A DNA stretch of 6,860 bases from Bacteroidales bacterium (GTDB lineage: Bacteria > Bacteroidota > Bacteroidia > Bacteroidales > JAADJA01). A program made the position numbers and the translations under genes. This document shows, piece after piece, positions 1 through 5,747 of the stretch. The stretch is taken from the NCBI GenBank assembly GCA_021106665.1, contig JAIOTR010000002.1, forward strand, positions 1 through 6,860, read 5' to 3'. The notes beneath the pieces were generated by a model. That model was not told where the DNA came from. It saw nothing but the letters and a program-made list of their open reading frames with translations, and did not search any database. Position 1 is the stretch's first letter. Each line of letters opens with the position of its first letter.

Positions 1-17
1 CATTATTCCATTTTTAT

Positions 18-59
18 TTACCGTTAACTGATTTGATTTTACCGTTTACTTATTTGTTT
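18..59. repeat. Two tandem 21-bp direct repeats upstream of the propeller-protein gene
   Basis: Positions 18-38 and 39-59 are two abutting copies of a 21-bp unit matching at 18 of 21 positions (differences at 26/47, 30/51 and 36/57). The shared core reads TTACCGTT-A-CT-ATTTG. Spacing of 21 bp, two helical turns, just before promoter-like boxes would suit a paired operator site, but no regulator is identified. It could also be a chance local duplication in A/T-rich DNA. Confidence 0.6.
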
Positions 60-62
60 CAA

Positions 63-80
63 TATATTTGTATAATTTTG
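63..80 (+). promoter_or_regulatory. Candidate Bacteroidota -7 promoter boxes
   Basis: Two overlapping-in-function matches to the Bacteroidota -7 consensus TAnnTTTG occur: TATATTTG at 63-70 and TAATTTTG at 73-80. A TTTG at 53-56 could serve as the -33 element for the second box, but the 16-nt gap is shorter than the usual 19-21. Initiation would fall near 86-90 and give a leader of about 95 nt to the ATG at 184. The region is A/T-rich, so chance matches are likely; this is the best candidate, not a firm call. Confidence 0.35.
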
Positions 81-143
81 GCTAACTTTATCGTCAATTA
101 TAATGAACATAAAATAATTTATTAATTCAATAATCAATAATTC

Positions 144-162
144 TCCGAAGGAGTCCTTCGGA
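144..162. repeat. Perfect 8-bp hairpin in the leader
   Basis: TCCGAAGG (144-151) is exactly complementary to CCTTCGGA (155-162) around the 3-nt loop AGT. It is the only G/C-rich element in this A/T-rich leader and ends 21 nt before the start codon at 184. No T tract follows on either strand, so it is not a canonical terminator. It may be a leader stem-loop that stabilises the mRNA, or a copy of an interspersed palindromic repeat. Confidence 0.65.
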
Positions 163-183
163 CAATAATTAAAAATCAGTACT

Positions 184-2061
184 ATGAAAAAACTATTACT
201 TTTCGTTTTAATGCTGGGAATAACCATCTCAGGATTTACACAAAACAGGGCAACTGTTTCTAAGGAACTAAGAGATTATTCCATTAGAAAAGCCCGTTAT
301 GTTAGACCACCGTCAGAGTTTAGCAAATCACCGACTATTCCTTCTTATAAAGCAGATTTTATACCTGAAGAAGAGATCATTGGAAATACTTTTTACGACC
401 TGCAATCCAACACCAGCAACCAGAACCGTTTTCACGTTTATCCCGATGGAACCATGGCCGGTGTCTGGACATTTGGATTGGATTTTCCAAATTTTGCCGG
501 TGACAGGGGAACAGGTTACAACTATTATGATGGAAGTACCTGGGGGCCATATCCCACAGAAAGGATTGAAAGCTTAAGAACCGGATGGCCTTCTTATGCA
601 CCCTATGGAGAAAATGGCGAACTTGTTGTTTCACATGATTTTGGTGCAGGAACATTGATAGTTCTTACAAGAGATCAAAAAGGAACAGGTACCTGGTCGG
701 AAGATGTTTTTGAAGGCCCTGCCGCAACACCCATATCATGGAACAGGTCAACAACTTCCGGGATTAACAATAGTGTAATCCAGACATTATGTATTACATG
801 GCCGGAGGCCAATAACGGATCTATTTATCAAGGCCTTGACGGAGCTTTACTTTATTCAAGGTCAGCCGATGGTGGAGCAACCTGGGATCCGGAACATGAA
901 ATACTTGATGGGATCTCATCCAATGAATATGTTGGTTTTAGCGCCGATATGTATGAATGGGCTGCAACAGATGATGATAATATTGCATTCCTGGTTGGAG
1001 ACTCATGGAGGGATTTTGTTTTGATGAAATCGGATGATGGGGGAGATACCTGGGATAAAACAGTGATCTGGGAAAATCCTTATCCGATGTTTAATCCTGC
1101 CCAGCCAACACCTACAGATACTTTCTATTGTGTAGATGGTTCCCATCATCTCGCGTATGACAGTGATGGTATGATACATGTTGTTTTTGGGATTAACAGG
1201 TCTTATTCTGATGGCACAGGCTCCTTTTGGTTTCCGGGTGTAGGTGGTATCGGATACTGGAATGAGAACAGACCCACTTTTTCAAATGACATGGATGCCC
1301 TTTGTCCTCTGTATGATAATTGCTCTTACTCTGAACTTGTGGAAGATTATAGTTTAATAGGTTGGACGCAGGATATTAATAATAATGGAACCATTGATGT
1401 TTTGGATGACTGGGGAACATATTATCTCGGCTTTTCAAGTATGCCTCAAATTACAATCAATGATCAGGACAATATTTATATTGTTTTCACCTCTGTAACT
1501 GAAACATATGACAATGGTACACAAAGTTACCGTCATATGTGGAGCCGTTTTTCAGGGTATGGAGATTTCTGGGGACCTTTTACAGATTTAACCTCTGATC
1601 TCGTCCATATTTTTGATGAGTGTGTGTTCCCATCCATCGCTTCAACTTCAGACGACTACTATTACCTGATTTATCAAACGGATACTGAACCCGGCCTTGC
1701 TGTCAGGGGTGACGAAGATCCTTACGGTGAAATCTTAATCCGGTTCATGAAAGCTGATATTCTTGAAGTATGGGTAGGGGATGAAGACAATACAACTATA
1801 TTTGATTATGATGTTTTGCAAAATTATCCAAACCCGTTCACCGGAACTTCAACTGTTAAGGTGAATGTAAGGCACACAAGCCCGTTAACACTGGAGGTTG
1901 TGAACATGATGGGACAAATGGTATATTCTGTTGATGCAGGTATTGCCCAGCCCGGTATGAATAAAATAACCATTGACGGAACTAAACTGACACCTGGTAT
2001 TTACTTCTACACTGTGAAGGCAGGGGAGGCTGAAATCACGAAGAAGATGATAGTGGAATAG
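184..2061 (+). CDS. Secreted Asp-box beta-propeller-like protein with type IX sorting domain
   Basis: This 625-residue protein starts with a Lys-Lys signal peptide (residues 1 to about 20, hydrophobic core LLLFVLMLGITI, likely cut after FTQ). Residues of about 65-530 look like a sialidase-superfamily beta-propeller, with two clear Asp-boxes, SADGGATW (227-234) and SDDGGDTW (283-290). Asp-boxes are structural turns, not catalytic; no FRIP motif or evident arginine triad is seen, so sialidase activity should not be assumed. Residues 397-408 (DINNNGTIDVLD) fit an EF-hand or dockerin-type calcium loop. Residues 541-625 are a type A type IX sorting domain, with NYPNPF at 547-552, GIYFYTV at 605-611 and the end KKMIVE, predicting export across the outer membrane and surface anchoring or release. 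The ATG at 184 is chosen because it begins the signal peptide; only A-rich sequence precedes it, as is usual in Bacteroidota. It is a single-gene unit ending in TAG before a terminator. Its ligand or substrate is unknown. Confidence 0.9.
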   Translation: MKKLLLFVLMLGITISGFTQNRATVSKELRDYSIRKARYVRPPSEFSKSPTIPSYKADFIPEEEIIGNTFYDLQSNTSNQNRFHVYPDGTMAGVWTFGLDFPNFAGDRGTGYNYYDGSTWGPYPTERIESLRTGWPSYAPYGENGELVVSHDFGAGTLIVLTRDQKGTGTWSEDVFEGPAATPISWNRSTTSGINNSVIQTLCITWPEANNGSIYQGLDGALLYSRSADGGATWDPEHEILDGISSNEYVGFSADMYEWAATDDDNIAFLVGDSWRDFVLMKSDDGGDTWDKTVIWENPYPMFNPAQPTPTDTFYCVDGSHHLAYDSDGMIHVVFGINRSYSDGTGSFWFPGVGGIGYWNENRPTFSNDMDALCPLYDNCSYSELVEDYSLIGWTQDINNNGTIDVLDDWGTYYLGFSSMPQITINDQDNIYIVFTSVTETYDNGTQSYRHMWSRFSGYGDFWGPFTDLTSDLVHIFDECVFPSIASTSDDYYYLIYQTDTEPGLAVRGDEDPYGEILIRFMKADILEVWVGDEDNTTIFDYDVLQNYPNPFTGTSTVKVNVRHTSPLTLEVVNMMGQMVYSVDAGIAQPGMNKITIDGTKLTPGIYFYTVKAGEAEITKKMIVE

Positions 2062-2085
2062 CTGGGTAAAGTTATTTGATAAAAT

Positions 2086-2125
2086 GAAAAATCCCGTTTC
2101 GATTTCCATCATGACGGGATTTTTC
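2086..2125. terminator. Bidirectional intrinsic terminator between convergent units
   Basis: A perfect 12-bp stem pairs GAAAAATCCCGT (2086-2097) with ACGGGATTTTTC (2114-2125) around a 16-nt loop. The A and T runs flank the GGGC-rich core symmetrically, so the hairpin is followed by a U-rich run on both strands (TTTTTCTTT on plus; TTTTTCATTTT on minus). It begins 24 nt after the TAG of the propeller-protein gene and is its expected terminator. It lies about 160 nt past the end of the minus-strand unit and could also stop read-through from there. Confidence 0.85.
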
Positions 2126-2228
2126 TTTGGATTATTATTTGCGAAGATTTACAGTTCCTTTCTTAAAATAAATTTAAGTTTTAGTGAACTTACAATTAAT
2201 TAGGAACCTTTGTTTGTTTTCCCTTTAT

Positions 2229-2283
2229 TATTCGTCCGACCACTGCGCACATGGCATACACACCGGCAGTGGTCAGACGAATA
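2229..2283 (-). repeat. 18-bp inverted repeat just after the cohesin-repeat gene
   Basis: The arms 2229-2246 and 2266-2283 pair over 18 bp around a 19-nt loop, with one exception at 2237/2275. In plus-strand RNA this pair is C-A, a mismatch; in minus-strand RNA it is U-G, a permitted wobble. The stem is therefore continuous only in the transcript of the minus-strand gene, whose stop codon lies 3 nt away. No U tract follows on the minus strand (the next bases are A/G-rich), so it is not a standard intrinsic terminator. It is more likely a 3'-end stabilising stem, a factor-assisted terminator, or a repetitive extragenic palindrome. Confidence 0.75.
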
Positions 2284-2286
2284 TAG

Positions 2287-5200
2287 TTACGGTATCTGTG
2301 TTTGTTCGGTTAAATTCAAATACCACACATCATTTTTATCCTGGTTCATCACCTGTCCGTTCATATCAAAATCACCTGACCAGTATCCTTTCTTCCCAGT
2401 TTGCAAACTCCAGATGTTGTTTTTATCAGCAACCTCAACAGTACCATTGGCATCACCATCACCGGCATACATTCCGTAGTATCCACCATCCAGGCTTTTT
2501 TGAGCATCAGTTCCGTGAGCCTGGCCTGTACCTGTCGTGAAGTCCCAGGAGTAAGTTGCTCCAACATTTGATAGCGGCCCGGAAGACATAATGGACAAAT
2601 GATTCCTGTGCCAGATGACAACATAAAGATTTTGAGATATGAAAACATCAAAATGCATCATGTTAGAGCCATCTGTAGCCACAATGTTGCCGTCTTTCAG
2701 GATAAATCCTACTTGCTGTGCAACCATTGTTCCACTGGTAGCTGTTGATGGCCCGCCACTCGTCTCTCTTAATTCCACCATTACCCAGTCAGTAACATTA
2801 GTATTTGGAATGCTTGTTACATATTCCGAACCGGAATAACTCCATGGTGCCCCTGAGTAAGGATGATTATGCGGAATCAGATTATTGCTATTTAATTCTG
2901 TTCCCATTTCTGTCCCGCTGAAAGTACCTTCAAGAAAGGCTTTCAAATTCAGGTCAATGCCTGCTGAAGTAACTTCAACAGTCATTTCATCCGAACCTGA
3001 ACATCCCAGGTTATCCATTACTGTTAATGTATAAGTGGTTGTACCCGGAGGATTTGCCCAAGGATCGAAGATGTTTGGATCTGTCAGCCAGTTTGTTGGT
3101 GTCCATTGAATGGTATAAGGTTCTGTACCACCCGTGGCATTTCCATTTAATTGTACCGATCCTCCCGGAATTATTGTTTCATCACTTCCGGCATCTGCAA
3201 TCAAAGCATTCGCTGCGATAGAAATATCACCTGTGTTAAATGCCATGGCAAAAATGTTTCCGTCAGGGTCACTGTATTCACAATTTCCCGGTGTCTGTGT
3301 ATCCCAGGTAAGGGCTGTCGAAATCCCGGCATTGGCCTTAAAGTTGTACTCTATCAAAGTTCCAAAACCTATATCTGCCGGATTAACTGAAGCCCAGCTG
3401 AGTATTACCTGAGTTGTTGTTGCATTAACAATGATCATGCCTCCGGATAGCTCGCTATTTGTCGACTGGTAACCCTCAAAGGTCAGTTTAGTATTATCAT
3501 AATTCAAAACCAATGAAATGGCTCCGACATTATTACAGTTATTCACAGTTATAGGTACAGTAATATTGCCTGTACAGGAATTCGAAATATCTCCTGCTGA
3601 TGTAACTATGACAGGAGGTGTTACATACAATATTGCAGCACTTGAATAAACCAGCGGTGGACATATGCCTGAAACCCTGCACCTGTATAGATAATTATCC
3701 ATTGTTTGGTCAACAGCACTGATTTGCAATGTTGCCGTATTTGTCCCTGAATAAGGAGCAATATTCGACAAATTAATCCAGTTACTTCCATTATCATCGC
3801 TTTCCTGCCATTGATAAACGAGGCCCGTTCCAGTAGCTGAAACAGAAAAACTTGTACCTGTCCCTTCTGGAGCTGTTTGATTTGCCGGATCACCGGTTAT
3901 CAATGGTGGTTGGTATACAGTTACATTCCCGTTTACATAATTATCGAAAATGATATTTCCATACAGATCGCTGAATTCACAAGCTCCTTCAACGCTGTTA
4001 TTCCAGTTTAATGAACTGCTTCCGGTGATACCGGTAAATAACAATTCTATCAAAAGGTCATCGCCGATGGTAGCCGGCGTGGTTGAAGTCCATGTCATAT
4101 AAACCTTTCCACCAACTGAATTTATAACAAAATCACCTCCTGACAGTGCGCCATTCAATGATTGATAATTGTCGAAGACCAGTACAGCCTCATTGAAGAT
4201 CATTGTAAGTGAAAAGGATGCTACATTGATAAAATGGGTAATATCAATAGGTACTGTAATCGTCCCCGGACAATCTGATACAGTTCCTGCTATGGCTGTT
4301 ATCTTTGGAAGTACAATTAATTCAGCCGGATCAGATACAGCTTCAGGTGTACAATACCCAGCTACGATACAACGATACCAATAACCACTCATCGAAAGTG
4401 TGGCATTGGAAATGTTAAGGGTGGCTGATGTCACACCACTGTATTGGCCACCATTGATCATGTCTGTCCAAATTCCACCATCATCAGTACTTATCTGCCA
4501 TTGATAATTAATTCCTGAAGCTACGGCTGACACACTATAGCTAGTTCCGGTATTTTCCGGTATCAACTTATCAACGGGTTGAACATTGATTTGCGGCACC
4601 AGGTAAATGGTAAACGAATTGTCCTGGAAAACAGAAACAATTTGATCTGCATTCAAATAGGTGTATTCGCAATTTCCCGGTGTTGTCAAGTCCCATGTCA
4701 GGTTACTGCTTCCGGTTGCTCCTGTAAACTGAATTTCAACAAGCGTTGTATCAGTTCCAAAAGTTGCAGGTGAAGTAGTTGACCATGACAAATATACCAT
4801 TCCGCCCACTTCGTTGCAAACAAAATTTCCGGGCAACAGGGAATTTACATTCTGATAACCCGAATAGGTTAATGTTGAGGTATTATAGCTAAATGCCAAT
4901 GACAATGAAGCGACATCTGTAAAATTAGAAGTTAGAATGGGTATAGTAATAATACCCGGACAAACATCCAACACATCAAAAGATGTGATTAACGGCTGAA
5001 TCACTGTTAATTCTGCCTCATCTGAGATTGCAACAGGGCTACAAGTTCCGCTGATCTCGCACCGGTACAGATATCCATCCATATCCAAGGTTACATCATA
5101 AACATTCAATATTGCAGAAGTAACCCCGGTTGAAAACCAGTTTGCCCCATCATCGGTACTCCTGTACCATAATCTGCTTATACCTGTGGCAATAGCATTC

Positions 5201-5736
5201 ACACTAAAACTAACATTGTCTCCTACAAGTGCCGTAACATCATCAGGATGATCGATGACTTCCGGTACCTGGTAGACGGTTGCCGTGCCATTTGTATAAG
5301 AAGAAGGAAGAATATTTCCGTTTGCGTCGCTATATTCACAATTACCTGGTGTTTGTGTGTCCCACGTTAAACTGCTGCTTCCGGTAACTCCTGAAAAATG
5401 GATGTCCATCAGGGTTCCGTTTCCGATATTGGCAGCAGTTGTAGAAGCCCAGCTAATGATCACCTTATCTTCAGTTTGGTTTACAATAAGAAGTCCTGTT
5501 AATAAGTCTGCATGAACGTTGTCGTAGTTCATATCTGTCAGGATTCCGGTGTTGTACTGAAAGACAAGTGAAATGGCTCCAACTCCGTTGCAATTGGTCA
5601 CTGTAATCGGAACCACAATTTCCCCGGGACACTCCGAAGGTGACCCGGCTGTGGTTACTATCGTCTGACTTTGCAGCAAAAGCGGCCAGGTAATTATGAA
5701 AAGCGCCGAAATGATTATTAGAAATTTCGTTTTCAT
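2287..5736 (-). CDS. Secreted scaffoldin-like protein with four cohesin-like, three Ig-like and a terminal dockerin-like domain
   Basis: The product has 1149 residues. Residues 1-24 are a signal peptide (MKTK, then a long hydrophobic stretch, likely cut near LQSQ). Four cohesin-like beta-sandwich domains follow at about 25-154, 249-378, 478-608 and 709-841, separated by three Ig-like domains at about 158-245, 381-475 and 610-706, each with a YRC-x5-C motif. A PKD-like domain is at about 846-924. Residues of about 928-1090 (beginning LNLKAFLEGTF, with VIWHRNHLSIMS at 1040-1051) match, from memory, a module common near the ends of Bacteroidota secreted proteins. Residues 1092-1149 hold two dockerin-type calcium loops (D1093-x-D-x-N-G...D1104 and D1122-x-D-x-N-G...D1133), and the protein ends TQIP. 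There is no type IX sorting domain, unlike the gene upstream. The ATG is 11 nt after the stop of that gene, implying an operon. No enzymatic residues are seen; a structural or adhesive role is inferred. The cohesin calls rest on pattern and architecture, so partner binding is unproven. Confidence 0.88.
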   Translation of the reverse strand: MKTKFLIIISALFIITWPLLLQSQTIVTTAGSPSECPGEIVVPITVTNCNGVGAISLVFQYNTGILTDMNYDNVHADLLTGLLIVNQTEDKVIISWASTTAANIGNGTLMDIHFSGVTGSSSLTWDTQTPGNCEYSDANGNILPSSYTNGTATVYQVPEVIDHPDDVTALVGDNVSFSVNAIATGISRLWYRSTDDGANWFSTGVTSAILNVYDVTLDMDGYLYRCEISGTCSPVAISDEAELTVIQPLITSFDVLDVCPGIITIPILTSNFTDVASLSLAFSYNTSTLTYSGYQNVNSLLPGNFVCNEVGGMVYLSWSTTSPATFGTDTTLVEIQFTGATGSSNLTWDLTTPGNCEYTYLNADQIVSVFQDNSFTIYLVPQINVQPVDKLIPENTGTSYSVSAVASGINYQWQISTDDGGIWTDMINGGQYSGVTSATLNISNATLSMSGYWYRCIVAGYCTPEAVSDPAELIVLPKITAIAGTVSDCPGTITVPIDITHFINVASFSLTMIFNEAVLVFDNYQSLNGALSGGDFVINSVGGKVYMTWTSTTPATIGDDLLIELLFTGITGSSSLNWNNSVEGACEFSDLYGNIIFDNYVNGNVTVYQPPLITGDPANQTAPEGTGTSFSVSATGTGLVYQWQESDDNGSNWINLSNIAPYSGTNTATLQISAVDQTMDNYLYRCRVSGICPPLVYSSAAILYVTPPVIVTSAGDISNSCTGNITVPITVNNCNNVGAISLVLNYDNTKLTFEGYQSTNSELSGGMIIVNATTTQVILSWASVNPADIGFGTLIEYNFKANAGISTALTWDTQTPGNCEYSDPDGNIFAMAFNTGDISIAANALIADAGSDETIIPGGSVQLNGNATGGTEPYTIQWTPTNWLTDPNIFDPWANPPGTTTYTLTVMDNLGCSGSDEMTVEVTSAGIDLNLKAFLEGTFSGTEMGTELNSNNLIPHNHPYSGAPWSYSGSEYVTSIPNTNVTDWVMVELRETSGGPSTATSGTMVAQQVGFILKDGNIVATDGSNMMHFDVFISQNLYVVIWHRNHLSIMSSGPLSNVGATYSWDFTTGTGQAHGTDAQKSLDGGYYGMYAGDGDANGTVEVADKNNIWSLQTGKKGYWSGDFDMNGQVMNQDKNDVWYLNLTEQTQIP
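3214..5664 (-). repeat. Intragenic tandem array of cohesin-like and Ig-like units
   Basis: Cohesin-like units lie at 5275-5664, 4603-4992, 3913-4305 and 3214-3612, with Ig-like units between them at 5002-5265, 4312-4596 and 3619-3909 (boundaries approximate). Each cohesin-like unit opens with C-P/T-G-x-I-x-(V/I)-P-I, continues with (I/F/L)SL and a Y/F-N or Y-D turn, then (S/T)W-(A/S/T)S, and closes with LxW...G-x-C-E-(Y/F). The opening and closing cysteines are 97, 97, 97 and 98 residues apart (C36-C133, C259-C356, C489-C586, C721-C819), suggesting a conserved disulfide. The unit period is about 223-232 residues. The array arose by duplication of a cohesin-Ig pair. The last unit lacks its Ig partner and is followed by the PKD-like domain. 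Confidence 0.85.
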
Positions 5737-5747
5737 AATTATAAATT

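Noticed and set aside
148..153. AAGGAG as a Shine-Dalgarno sequence for the gene at 184
   Set aside because: It is about 30 nt from the ATG, partly buried in a hairpin, and no alternative start codon lies at a suitable distance. Bacteroidota genes usually lack such sites.
39..227. Minus-strand 62-codon open frame over the leader
   Set aside because: It covers the promoter-like region and the start of the signal peptide of the plus-strand gene, with A/T-driven composition and no domain features.
184..2061. Active sialidase annotation from the Asp-boxes
   Set aside because: Asp-boxes are structural and shared by many propellers; no FRIP motif or clear catalytic arginine, tyrosine and glutamate set is seen.
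2154..2207. Nested short inverted repeats (GTTCCT/AGGAAC and TAAGTT/AACTTA) as a structured RNA
   Set aside because: Stems are only 6 bp in very A/T-rich sequence, with long loops; chance pairing is likely.
2229..2283. Integron attC site or insertion-sequence end
   Set aside because: The arms lack the RYYYAAC/GTTRRRY core boxes, no integrase or transposase is nearby, and no target duplication was found.
2184..2540. Plus-strand open frames overlapping the end of the cohesin-repeat gene as small genes
   Set aside because: They are antisense to a well-supported domain, have no recognisable domain or signal peptide, and run through the 2229-2283 hairpin.
3619..5265. Asp-box-like STDDGANW, STDDGGIW and SDDNGSNW in the cohesin-repeat protein as propeller repeats
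   Set aside because: Each occurs once per Ig-like unit, between the W-(Y/Q) strand and the YRC strand, as in common Bacteroidota Ig-like domains; there is no propeller context.
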